Source: Bathymodiolus brooksi
Lineage: Eukaryota; Mollusca; Bivalvia; Mytilida; Modiolidae
Length of the DNA: 64,000 bases
Assembly: GCA_963680875.1 (NCBI GenBank)
Contig: OY804578.1
Coordinates: 25,697,101-25,761,100 of the forward strand
Direction: 5' to 3'
The notes under the pieces were generated by a model that was not told the DNA's origin, made no database searches, and saw nothing but the letters and a program-made list of their open reading frames with translations. Both the position numbers and the translations under genes were made by a program. This document shows, one piece after another, positions 10,757 through 22,400 of this stretch (the first letter of the stretch is position 1; each line of letters begins with the position of its first letter).

Positions 10757-13440
10757 AACAAGTGGTTCATCAAGCGCTCTCTATGTATCATCATTAACAA
10801 TTGGTTCATCAACTGTTCTCTAAGCTACATCACTAGCAATTGGTTCATCAACCGTTCTCTAGGCTACATAATTAACAATTGGTTCATCAACCGTTCTCTA
10901 AGCTACATCATTAACAATTGGTTCATCAACCGTTCTCTAGGCATCATCATTAACAATTGGTTCATCAGCCTATCTCTAGGCTACATCATTAACAATTGGT
11001 TCATCAACCGTTCTCTTCGCATCATCATTAACAATTGGTTCATCAACCGTTCTGTGGGCATATCCATTAAGCATTGGTTCATCAACCGTTCTTTAGGATA
11101 CATCATTAACAATTGGTTCATCAACCGTTTTCTAGGCTATATCATTAACAATTGGTTCATCAACAGTTCTCTAGGCTACATCATTAACAATTGGTTCATC
11201 GACCGTCCTCTAGGCTACATCATTAACAATTGGTTCATCAATCGTTCTCTAGGCTACATCATTAACAATTGGTTCATCAACCGTTCTCTAGGCATCATCA
11301 TTAACAATTGGTTCATCAACCGTTCTCTATGCTATATCATTAACAATTGGTTCATCAACCGTTCTCTAGGCATCATCATTAACAATTGGTAAATCAACCG
11401 TTCTCTAGGCATCGTCATTAACAATTGGTTCATCAACCGTTCTCTAAGCTACATCATTAACAATTGGTTCTTCAACCGTTCTCTAGGCTACATCATTATC
11501 AATTGGTTCATCAACCGTTCTCTAGGCTACATCATTAACAATTGGTTCCTCAAACGTTCTCTAGACATCATCATTAACAATTGGTTCATCAGCGTACTCT
11601 AGGATACATCATTAACAATTGTTTCATCAACCGTTCTCTAGGCATCATCATTAACAATTGATTCATCAACCGTTCTCTAGGCTACATCATTAACAATTGG
11701 TTCATCAACCGTTCTCTAAGCTACATCATTAACAATTGGTCCATTAACCATTCTCTAGGCTACATCATTAACAATTGATTCAACATCCGTTCTCTAGGCT
11801 ACATCATTAACAATTGGTTCTTCCACCGTTCTCTAGGCTACATCATTAACAATTGGTTCCTCAATCGTTCTCTAGGCTACATCATTACCAATTGGTTCAT
11901 CAACCGTTCTCTAGGGTACATCATTAACAATTGGTTCATCAACCGTTCTCTAGGCATCATCATTAACAAGTGGTTCATCAACTGTTCTCTAAGCTACATC
12001 ACTAGCAATTGGTTCATCAACCGTTCTCTAGGCTACATAATTAGTAATTGGTTCATCAACAGTTCTCTAAGCTACATCATTAACAATTGGTTCATCAACC
12101 GTTCTCTAGGCATCATCATTAACAATTGGTTCATCAACCGTTCTCTTCGCATCATCATTAACAATTGGTTCATCAACCGTTCTGTGGGCATATCCATTAA
12201 GCATTGGTTCATCAACCGTTCTTTAGGATACATCATTAACAATTGGTTCATCAACCGTTCTCTAGGCTATATCATTAACAATTGGTTCATCAACAGTTCT
12301 CTAGGCTACATCATTAACAATTGGTTCATCGACCGTCCTCTAGGCTACATCATTAACAATTGGTTCATCAATCGTTCTCTAGGCTACATCATTAACAATT
12401 GGTTCATCAACCGTTCTCTAGGCATCATCATTAACAATTGGTTCATCAACCGTTCTCTATGCTATATCATTAACAATTGGTTCATCAACCGTTCTCTAGG
12501 CATCATCATTAACAATTGGTAAATCAACCGTTCTCTAGGCATCGTCATTAACAATTGGTTCATGAACCGTTCTCTAAGCTACATCATTAACAATTGGTTC
12601 TTCAACCGTTCTCTAGGCTACATCATTATCAATTGGTTCATCAACCGTTCTCTAGGCTACATCATTAACAATTGGTTCCTCAAACGTTCTCTAGACATCA
12701 TCATTAACAATTGGTTCATCAGCCGTACTCTAGGATACATCATTAACAATTGTTTCATCAACCGTTCTCTAGGCATCATCATTAACAATTGATTCATCAA
12801 CCGTTCTCTAGGCTACATCATTAACAATTGGTTCATCAACCGTTCTCTAAGCTACATCATTAACAATTGGTCCATTAACCATTCTCTAGGCTACATCATT
12901 AACAATTGATTCAACATCCGTTCTCTAGGCTACATCATTAACAAATGGTTCTTCCACCGTTCTCTAGGCTACATCATTAACAATTGGTTCCTCAATCGTT
13001 CTCTAGGCTACATCATTACCAATTGGTTCATCAACCGTTCTCTAGGGTACATCATTAACAATTGGTTCATCAACCGTTCTCTAGGCATCATCATTAACAA
13101 GTGGTTCATCAACTGTTCTCTAAGCTACATCACTAGCAATTGGTTCATCAACCGTTCTCTAGGCTACATAATTAGTAATTGGTTCATCAACAGTTCTCTA
13201 AGCTACATCATTAACAATTGGTTCATCAACCGTTCTCTAGGCATCATCATTAACAATTGGTTCATCAACCTATCTCTAGGCTACATCATTAACAATTGGT
13301 TCATCAACCGTTCTCTTCGCATCATCATTAACAATTGGTTCATCAACCGTTCTCTGGGCATATCCATTAAGCATTGGTTCATCAACCGTTCTTTAGGATA
13401 CATCATTAACAATTGGTTTATCAACCGTTCTCTAGGCTAT
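10757..13440. repeat. Higher-order repeat of 29-31 units in the 39-bp array
   Basis: The rare AACAAGTGG unit occurs at 10757, 11965 and 13096 (offsets 1208 and 1131), each followed by a similar unit order. The GGGCATATCCATTAAGC unit recurs in step (near 11056, 12186 and 13356; offsets 1130 and 1170). The second copy is almost identical to the first over more than 1 kb; a one-base deletion near 11594 is present only in the first. The third copy starts at 13096 and is partial. The copies look young, being more alike than neighbouring 39-bp units are. Confidence 0.8.
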
Positions 13441-14175
13441 ATCATAAACAATTGGTTCATCAACCGTTCTATAGGCTACATCATTAACAATTGGTTCATC
13501 AACCGTTATCTAGGCTACATCATTAACAATTGGTTCATCAACCGTTCTCTAGGCATCATCATTAACAATTGATTCATCAACCGTTTTCTAGGCTACATCA
13601 TTAACAATTGGTTCATCAACCGTTCTCTAGGCATCATCATTAACAATTAGTTCATCAACCGTTTTCTAGGCTACATCATTAACAATTGGTTCATTAACCG
13701 TTCTCTAGGCATCCTCATTAACAATTGGTTCATCAACCGCTCTCTATGCATCATCATTAACAATTGGTTCATCAACCGTTATCTAGGCTACATCATTATC
13801 AATTGGTTCATCAACCGTTCTCTAGGCTACATCATTAATAATTGGTCCATTAATCATTCTCTAGGCTACATCATTAACAATTGATTCAACAACCGTTCTC
13901 TAGGCTACCTCATCAACAATTGGTTCATCAAACGTTCTCTAGGCTACATCATAAACAATTGGTTCATCAACCGTTCTCTAGGCATCGGCATTAACAATTG
14001 GTTCATCAACCGTTCTCTAGGCATCATCATTAACAATTGGTTCATTAACCGTTCTCTAGGCTACATCATTAGCAATTGTTTCATCAACCGTTCTCTAAGC
14101 TACATCATTAACAATTGGTTCATCAACCGTTATCTAGGCTACATCATTAACAATTGGTTCATCAACCGTTCTCTT

Positions 14176-14206
14176 ATCGTCGTGCTTGGAATTTGACAAT
14201 TAATAT
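14176..14206. other. Junction between the 39-bp array and the SINE target site
   Basis: The last 39-bp unit breaks off at CGTTCTCTTA and unique sequence begins. About 30 bp later lies the left copy of the SINE target-site duplication, so the SINE inserted in DNA next to the array end, not within the array. Confidence 0.7.
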
Positions 14207-14217
14207 GATTAATATTG
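14207..14217. repeat. SINE target-site duplication, left copy
   Basis: GATTAATATTG here is repeated exactly at 14482-14492. The two copies bracket the SINE precisely, as expected of target-primed reverse transcription. Confidence 0.85.
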
Positions 14218-14401
14218 ATTGAATGATTTATTGTGTTTAGCGCCACTTTCAGCAATATTTCAGCTATATCATGGAGACCAGATTTAGTGGTGAAAGAAGC
14301 CGAAGTACCCGGAGAGAACCACCGACCATGGGCAAGCAACTGATAAACTTTATCACTTGCGGCTGCCAGTCGAGTGTACCCTTTTTGTAATTAAGAAAGC
14401 T

Positions 14402-14412
14402 GGGCTCGAACC
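14402..14412 (-). promoter_or_regulatory. Pol III B box in the SINE head
   Basis: On the minus strand it reads GGTTCGAGCCC, which fits the consensus GGTTCGANNCC at every position. It would direct RNA polymerase III transcription of the SINE leftwards. Whether this copy is transcribed is unknown. Confidence 0.8.
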
Positions 14413-14466
14413 CACCCCGTATTGGTGATAGGCTTACATGAGTTGTTATGTGATCCAACCACCTAA

Positions 14467-14478
14467 CTCACTGAGCCA
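14467..14478 (-). promoter_or_regulatory. Pol III A box in the SINE head
   Basis: On the minus strand it reads TGGCTCAGTGAG, one mismatch from the consensus TRGCNNAGYNGG. It lies 3 bp inside the inferred 5' end of the SINE at 14481, as expected for an internal tRNA-type promoter. Confidence 0.7.
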
Positions 14479-14481
14479 CAC

Positions 14482-14492
14482 GATTAATATTG
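14482..14492. repeat. SINE target-site duplication, right copy
   Basis: Exact copy of GATTAATATTG at 14207-14217, directly next to the tRNA-like 5' end of the SINE. The bases beyond it differ from those beside the left copy, so 11 bp is the full length. Confidence 0.85.
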
Positions 14493-15224
14493 GAGTGATG
14501 ACTGAATTCGGTAGTACCATTCACAAACAGTATTATAAATTAATGTAAAATACTTAGAATTTCAATCGTATTTTCATAGTTCTTTATATAACTTGCATAC
14601 ATAGCAAACTATGACCTTAGTTTATGCAGTGAATTAGCTAACAATAATCCATACAATGTTCTATGTAAAAACTTTACATACTTTGAAATTATACAGTGAT
14701 GAAGATTAATAGCCTTAAGTTAATTATTTAAACAAAACCTCATTGATTGACCTTGGTACTAGGTGGATTTGTTTGTGTATATACAGAAGGAGATTATATA
14801 TTGTGCATAACATGTCTATATATTAGTGTTCATCGACATTTTCAGGTGGAAGTTAATGATTCGTAATGTTATAGAAATCACTCAGTCTTATTGATTTATG
14901 TAAAAACATCAACTCCATTCTCTTCTATCACCATCATTGCACGATTTATCACATGGAGCCGACCTGAAGCAAACACCTTCACAAAAGACATTTAAAAAGA
15001 ACATTGATAAAGGATTACGAACAGGATTACGTCTATATCTGGCTTGTTAGGATTAGACTTATAGCTGATGAACATCACGTTCTCGAAATGTTTAGATTTA
15101 TCGTGGTAGTTAGTTGGCTTGGAAGGTAAACGGAACATAATACAGACCTACAGCATTGAACTAAAACACCATTTTCTCATCCATGACTTATCGCGGGATT
15201 TGTAACATGAGTAACACAACGGGT
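14493..15224. other. Unique AT-rich DNA, no gene seen
   Basis: Right flank of the SINE. It has no tandem repeat, RNA gene or credible open frame. Its base composition resembles the 772-5871 region. Confidence 0.55.
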
Positions 15225-15420
15225 AGAACCAGTAGAGCAGGAACTACTTACTCTTACGGAGCATCTGAGTTCACATCTGGTTTAGTTGGGTTGTGTTGCT
15301 CAATCTTTAGTTTTCTGTGCAGTGTTATGTAGACCATTGATTGTCCTGTGTCTTTTGGCCATTGTAGTGTCTGTCCTTCAATGATTGATAACTTGTGAAA
15401 ACTAACTTAGGTATCATCAA
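15225..15420 (+). mobile_element. Remnant of a bivalve-type dispersed repeat
   Basis: The order CTTACTCTTACGGAGCATCTGAG (15248-15270), then GGTTTAGTTGGG, TTGTGTTGCTCAATCTTTAG, TTTTCTGTGCAGTG and CTTTTGGCCATTGTAGTGTC matches a sequence I remember as very common in mussels and other bivalves. In those genomes a CTTACCCTTCCGGAGCACCTGAG segment leads to a GTGTTGCT segment and then to GCCATGGCGTTGTCAG. This copy is diverged and uninterrupted, and ends indistinctly near 15420. I do not know the element class. It contains the single-copy counterpart of the 66-bp unit of array 1. Confidence 0.5.
15279..15343 (-). repeat. Single diverged copy of the 66-bp array unit, inverted
   Basis: Aligned by eye with the reverse complement of the unit at 1-771, about 55 of 66 positions agree, with one 1-base gap. 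The longest shared runs are GTGTTGCTC and AGTTTTCTGTG. It is a lone copy, opposite in orientation to array 1 and about 14.5 kb from it, inside the dispersed-repeat remnant at 15225-15420. Confidence 0.8.
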
Positions 15421-16421
15421 ACTCTTCATCTATCAAGTATAACAGATGGGGAACAAACTGTCATACATTTTTATGATGATAGGTTATATATGTAATTGTA
15501 AGTACAACATTCATATGATATTGAGCACGGAACACCATCTCGTCTGCGGGGAGTTTTTAACCCAAATACACTTAGGAATCCGGTTATTGAATTGATGATC
15601 TTATTCTTTGGCTTTTTTCTACTTGGTTAAGGTTGATAACTGAATGTGAATTTGGCACTTTTTATGTTTAGAACACCAATTTCAATTTTCCAGTTTGGTA
15701 AGCATGTTCTGACTATAACTGAACTAAATGTCTGAATTCATTGAATCGAGTGTTAGAATATACACCAATACAGACAGACGAGAATGATAATATTTTCCGT
15801 CATGTAAGAAAAATCGATAAAACTCTCCTTTATCAAGATTTGTGCTATCATTGACAAGACGGAAAACATAGTGTTGAACATCAGTGTAGTCTTTGTCATG
15901 ATCAGTTAAACGTCGAATGTTACATAAACCACATATAACTTTCACAAGAGCATATTAATTATACTGCATTGTTGTCCATTGAGTAAGTTAAGAATTACGA
16001 GTTTAGTTAGTGCAAAATATAATAACATATGTACGTCACTTCTTCTTACATAAATATGTCCTTGAAATTACAATAACATTAGATGGATTTAATATGACGA
16101 AATGACGTTTTTACAATTAAACAAGTACAGTATTTTTTGTAATTGATTAGTAGATGAAAAATAAGAAAAATAAATGCAAGATGGCAAATTTCTGATATAA
16201 CGTTGCTTGTTAAAGGGAACACGTCTTACAATTCTGATTTGTCGTATGCAAAAAGATGCATTTATGAATGATGCAATTACACACAAAAGATGAACTCACC
16301 ATTAGGTTCAACAAGACCATGTGATGACAGATAAGTGAAATATGACCTTGATCTGTATATAAAGATAAACACATGTAACAACGAATTTAAATACCCTAAT
16401 GGATTGTTAGCCCACTAGAGT
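15421..16421. other. Unique AT-rich DNA up to the 58-bp satellite
   Basis: One minus-strand open stretch at 15724-15945 (about 73 codons, no ATG at its start, stop codon upstream) has a more balanced residue mix than the other chance frames here but no domain I recognise. A second at 16089-16286 is less convincing. No tandem repeat or RNA gene was seen. The satellite begins abruptly after CCCACTAGAGT at about 16421. Confidence 0.5.
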
Positions 16422-19400
16422 ATCAAAGATCACAAACGTTAACTTGACTAGTTATCATATCTATCTCTGTTGTGGTGGATCATAAGATCACGAACGTTAA
16501 CTTGACTAGTTATCATATCTATCTCTGTTGTGGTGGATCATAAGATCACAAACGTTAACTTGACTAGTTATCATCTCTATCTCTGTTGTAGTGGATCATA
16601 AGATCACGAACGTTAACTTGACTAGTTATCATCTCTATCTCTGATGTGGTGGATCATAAGATCACAAACGTTAACTTGACTAGTTATCATCTCTATCTCT
16701 GTTGTGGTGGATGATAAGATCACGAACGTTAACTTGACTAGTTATCATCTCTATCTCTGTTGTGGTGGATCATAAGATCACAAACGTTAACTTGACTAGT
16801 TATCATCTCTATCTTTGTTGTGGTGGATCATAAGACCACAAACGTTAACTTGACTAGTTATCATATCTATCTCTGTTGTGGTGGATCATAAGATCACAAA
16901 CGTTAACTTGATTAGTTATCATCTCTATCTCTGTTGTAGTGGATCATAAGATCACAAACGTTAACTTGACTAGTTATCATCTCTATCTCTGTTGTAGTGG
17001 ATCATAAGATCACAAACGTTAACTTGACTAGTTATCATCTCTATCTCTGTTGTGGTGGATCATAAGATCACAAACGTTAACTTGACTAGTTATCATATCT
17101 ATCTCTGTTGTGGTGGATCATAAGACCACAAACGTTATCTTGACTAGTTATCATATCTATCTCTGTTGTGGTGGATCATAAGACCACGAACGTTAACTTG
17201 ACTAGTTATCATCTCTATCTCTGTTGTGGTGGATCATAAGATCACGAACGTTAACTTGACTAGTTATCATCTCTATCTGTGTTGTGGTGGATCATAAGAT
17301 CACAAACGTTAACTTGATTAGTTATCATCTCTATCTCTGTTGTGGTGGATCATAAGATCACAAACGTTAACTTGACTAGTTATCATCTCTATCTCTGTTG
17401 TGGTGGATCATAAGATCACAAACGTTAACTTGACTAGTTATCATCTCTATCTCTGATGTGGTGGATCATAAGATCACAAACGTTAACTTGACTAGTTATC
17501 ATCTCTATCTCTGTTGTGGTGGATCATAAGATCACAAACGTTAACTTGACTAGTTATCATCTCTATCTCTGTTGTGGTGGATCATAAGATCACAAACGTT
17601 AACTTGACTAGTTATCATATCTATCTCTGTTGTGGTGGATCATAAGAACACAAACGTTAACTTGACTAGTTATCATCTCTATCTTTGTTGTGGTGGATCA
17701 TAAGACCACAAACGTTAACTTGACTAGTTATCATATCTATCTCTGTTGTGGTGGATCATAAGATCACAAACGTTAACTTGACTAGTTATCATCTCTATCT
17801 TTGTTGTGATGGATCATAAGATCACAAACGTTAACTTGACTAGTTATCATCTCTATCTCTGTTGTGATGGATCATAAGATCACGAACGTTCACTTGACTA
17901 GTTATCATCTCTATCTTTGTTGTAGTGGATCATAAGACCACGAACGTTAACTTGACTAGTTATCATCTCTATCTCTGTTGTAGTGGATCATAAGACCACA
18001 AACGTTAACTTGACTAGTTATCATCTCTATCTCTGTTGTGGTGGATCATAAGATCACAAACGTTAACTTGACTAGTTATCATCTCTATCTCTGATGTGGT
18101 GGATCATAATATCACAAACGTTAACTTGACTAGTTATCATCTCTATCTCTGTTGTAGTGGATCATAAGATCACGAACGTTAACTTGACTAGTTATCATCT
18201 CTATCTCTGATGTGGTGGATCATAAGATCACAAACGTTAACTTGATTAGTTATCATCTCTATCTCTGTTGTGGTGGATCATAAGATCACGAACGTTAACT
18301 TGACTAGTTATCATCTCTATCTCTGTTGTGGTGGATCATAAGATCACAAACGTTAACTTGACTAGTTATCATCTCTATCTCTGATGTGGTGGATCATAAG
18401 ACCACAAACGTTAACTTGACTAGTTATCATCTCTATCTCTGTTGTGGTGGATCATAAGATCACGAACGTTAACTTGACTAGTTATCATATCTATCTCTGT
18501 TGTGGTGGATCATAAGATCACAAACGTTAACTTGACTAGTTATCATATCTATCTCTGTTGTGGTGGATCATAAGATCACAAACGTTAACTTGACTAGTTA
18601 TCATCTCTATCTTTGTTGTGGTGGATCATAAGATCACGAACGTTAACTTGACTAGTTATCATCTCTATCTTTGTTGTAGTGGATCATAAGATCACAAACG
18701 TTAACTTGATTAGTTATCATCTCTATCTCTGATGTGGTGGATCATAAGACCACGAACGTTAACTTGACTAGTTATCATCTCTATCTCTGTTGTAGTGGAT
18801 CATAAGACCACAAACGTTAACTTGACTAGTTATCATCTCTATCTCTGTTGTGGTGGATCATAAGATCACAAACGTTAACTTGACTAGTTATCATCTCTAT
18901 CTCTGTTGTGGTGGATCATAAGATCACAAACGTTAACTTGACTAGTTATCATCTCTATCTCTGTTGTGGTGGATCATAAGATCACAAACGTTAACTTGAC
19001 TAGTTATCATCTCTATCTCTGTTGTGGTGGATCATAAGACCACAAACGTTAACTTGACTAGTTATCATCTCTATCTCTGTTGTGGTGGATCATAAGATCA
19101 CAAACGTTAACTTGACTAGTTATCATATCTATCTCTGATGTGGTGGATCATAAGATCACAAACGTTAACTTGACTAGTTATCATCTCTATCTCTGTTGTG
19201 GTGGATCATAAGACCACAAACGTTAACTTGACTAGTTATCATCTCTATCTCTGTTGTGGTGGATCATAAGACCACAAACGTTAACTTGACTAGTTATCAT
19301 CTCTATCTCTGATGTGGTGGATCATAAGATCACAAACGTTAACTTGACTAGTTATCATCTCTATCTCTGTTGTGGTGGATCATAAGATCACAAACGTTAA

Positions 19401-22400
19401 CTTGACTAGTTATCATATCTATCTCTGATGTGGTGGATCATAAGATCACAAACGTTAACTTGACTAGTTATCATCTCTATCTCTGATGTGGTGGATCATA
19501 AGATCACAAACGTTAACTTGACTAGTTATCATCTCTATCTCTGTTGTGGTGGATCATAAGATCACAAACGTTAACTTGACTAGTTATCATCTCTATCTCT
19601 CTTGTAGTGGATCATAAGATCACAAACGTTAACTTGACTAGTTATCATATCTATCTCTGTTGTGGTGGATCATAAGACCACGAACGTTAACTTGACTAGT
19701 TATCATCTCTATCTCTGTTGTGGTGGATCATAAGATCACAAACGTTAACTTGACTAGTTATCATCTCTATCTCTGTTGTGGTGGATCATAAGACCACGAA
19801 CGTTAACTTGACTAGTTATCATATCTATCTCTGTTGTGGTGGATCATAAGATCACAAACGTTAACTTGACTAGTTATCATCTCTATCTCTGTTGTAGTGG
19901 ATCATAAGATCACGAACGTTAACTTGACTAGTTATCATCTCTATCTCTGTTGTGGTGGATCATAAGACCACAAACGTTAACTTGACTAGTTATCATCTAT
20001 ATCTCTGTTGTGGTGGATCATAAGATCACGAACGTTAACTTGACTAGTTATCATATCTATCTCTGTTGTAGTGGATCATAAGACCACAAACGTTAACTTG
20101 ACTAGTTATCATCTCTATCTCTGTTGTGGTGGATCATAAGATCACAAACGTTAACTTGACTAGTTATCATATCTATCTCTGTTGTGGTGGATCATAAGAT
20201 CACAAACGTTAACTTGACTAGTTATCATCTCTATCTCTGTTGTAGTGGATCATAAGATCACGAACGTTAACTTGACTAGTTATCATCTCTATCTCTGTTG
20301 TGGTGGATCATAAGACCACAAACGTTAACTTGACTAGTTATCATCTCTATCTCTGTTGTGGTGGATCATAAGATCACGAACGTTAACTTGACTAGTTATC
20401 ATCTCTATCTCTGTTGTGGTGGATCATAAGATCACAAACGTTAACTTGACTATTTATCATCTCTATCTTTGTTGTGGTGGATCATAAGATCACAAACGTT
20501 AACTTCACTAGTTATCATCTCTATCTGTGTTGTAGTGGATCATAAGATCACAAACGTTAACTTGACTAGTTATCATCTCTATCTCTGTTGTGGTGGATCA
20601 TAAGTTCACGAACGTTAACTTGACTAGTTATCATCTCTATCTCTGTTGTGGTGGATCATAAGATCACGAACGTTAACTTGACTAGTTATCATCTCTATCT
20701 CTGATGTGGTGGATCATAAGATCACAAACGTTAACTTGACTAGTTATCATCTCTATCTCTGTTGTGGTGGATCATAAGATCACGAACGTTAACTTGACTA
20801 GTTATCATCTCTATCTCTGTTGTGGTGGATCATAAGATCACAAACGTTAACTTGACTAGTTATCATCTCTATCTGTGTTGTAGTGGATCATAAGATCACA
20901 AACGTTAACTTGACTAGTTATCATCTCTATCTCTGATGTGGTGGATCATAAGACCACAAACGTTAACTTGACTAGTTATCATCTCTATCTGTGTTGTAGT
21001 GGATCATAAGATCACAAACGTTAACTTGACTAGTTATGATCTCTATCTTTGTTGTGGTGGATCATAAGACCACAAACGTTAACTTGACTAGTAATCATCT
21101 CTATCTCTGTTGTAGTGGATCATAAGACCACAAACGTTAACTTGACTAGTTATCATCTCTATCTCTGTTGTGGTGGATCGTAAGATCACAAACGTGAACT
21201 TGACTATTTATCATCTCTATCTTTGTTGTGGTGGATCATAAGATCACAAACGTTAACTTGACTAGTTATCATCTCTATCTGTGTTGTAGTGGATCATAAG
21301 ATCACAAACGTTAACTTGACTAGTTATCATCTCTATCTCTGTTGTGGTGGATCATAAGATCACGAACGTTAACTTGACTAGTTATCATCTCTATCTCTGA
21401 TGTGGTGGATCATAAGATCACAAACGTTAACTTGACTAGTTATCATCTCTATCTGTGTTGTAGTGGATCATAAGATCACAAACGTTAACTTGACTAGTTA
21501 TCATCTCTATCTCTGATGTGGTGGATCATAAGATCACAAACGTTAACTTGATTAGTTATCATCTCTATCTTTGTTGTGGTGGATCATAAGATCACGAACG
21601 TTAACTTGACTAGTTATCATCTCTATCTCTGTTGTGGTGGATCATAAGAACACAAACGTTAACTTGACTAGTTATCATATCTATCTCTGTTGTGGTGGAT
21701 CATAAGACCACAAACGTTAACTTGACTAGTTATCATCTCTATCTCTGTTGTGGTGGATCATAAGAACACAAACGTTAACTTGACTAGTTATCATCTCTAT
21801 CTCTGATGTGGTGGATCATAAGATCACGAACGTTAACTTGACTAGTTATCATCTCTATCTTTGTTGTGGTGGATCATAAGATCACAAACGTTAACTTGAC
21901 TAGTTATCATCTCTATCTCTGTTGTGGTGGATCATAAGACCACAAACGTTAACTTGACTAGTTATCATCTCTATCTCTGTTGTAGTGGATCATAAGATCA
22001 CGAACGTTAACTTGACTAGTTATCATATCTATCTCTGTTGTGGTGGATCATAAGATCACAAACGTTAACTTGACTAGTTATCATCTCTATCTCTGTTGTG
22101 GTGGATCATAAGACCACAAACGTTAACTTGACTAGTTATCATCTCTATCTCTGTTGTAGTGGATCATAAGATCACGAACGTTAACTTGACTAGTTATCAT
22201 ATCTATCTCTGTTGTGGTGGATCATAAGATCACAAACGTTAACTTGACTAGTTATCATCTCTATCTCTGTTGTGGTGGATCATAAGATCACAAACGTTAA
22301 CTTGACTAGTTATCATCTCTATCTCTGTTGTGGTGGATCATAAGATCACAAACGTTAACTTGACTAGTTATCATCTCTATCTCTGTTGTGGTGGATCATA

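Larger units (their letters stand above)
5872..14175. repeat. 39-bp minisatellite array, about 213 units
   Basis: The core CATTAACAATTGGTTCATCA repeats every 39 bp from 5882 to 14145. That span is 212 periods less 5 bp. I could account for the 5 bp by seven single-base deletions (near 6316, 6575, 7018, 7371, 8226, 8641 and 11594) and two single-base insertions (near 7475 and 8761). The main unit types differ before the core: GGCTACATCATT versus GGCATCATCATT. All units face the same way. The 39-bp length equals 13 codons, so both strands show open runs: the plus strand reads as repeats of GYIINNWFINRSL. TGA and TAA variants and single-base indels interrupt these frames, and the start codons sit inside units, so I read it as non-coding. 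Longer blocks within the array have been duplicated. The first units (to about 5960) carry a GGTCATTCAAC variant. Confidence 0.97.
14218..14481 (-). mobile_element. tRNA-derived SINE, 264 bp, minus orientation
   Basis: Read on the minus strand, the element begins at 14481 with a tRNA-like head holding an A box (14467-14478) and a B box (14402-14412). Next comes a body, then a central segment near 14295-14345 that includes GGTCGGTGGTTCTCTCCGGG. A 3' tail at 14233-14271 (TGATATAGCTGAAATATTGC and onward to GGCGCTAAACAC) is followed by a short AATC/ATTC-rich end. I recognise the central segment and tail from tRNA-SINEs of bivalves and other molluscs, possibly of the MetaSINE type; this naming is from memory. 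A perfect 11-bp direct repeat flanks it. The element has no coding capacity and would have moved using a LINE's reverse transcriptase. The A-to-B spacing of about 66 bp exceeds that of an ordinary tRNA, so the head is derived or expanded. Confidence 0.88.

Noticed and set aside
6553..12792. Repetitive plus-strand frames in the 39-bp array reading as 13-residue NNWFINRSL-type repeats, and minus-strand MNQLLMM-type frames
   Set aside because: The 39-bp period is divisible by three, so open runs arise automatically on both strands. TGA and TAA variants and single-base indels break them at irregular points, the start codons lie inside repeat units, and no flanking signal peptide, promoter or splice pattern is seen.
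14139..14458. Two short minus-strand open frames
   Set aside because: Both lie in the SINE or across its junction with the 39-bp array. SINEs do not encode proteins.
14402..14481. A functional tRNA gene on the minus strand
   Set aside because: The A and B boxes are good, but their spacing is about 66 bp, no complete cloverleaf or acceptor stem can be drawn, and the sequence continues into a SINE body flanked by an 11-bp target-site duplication.
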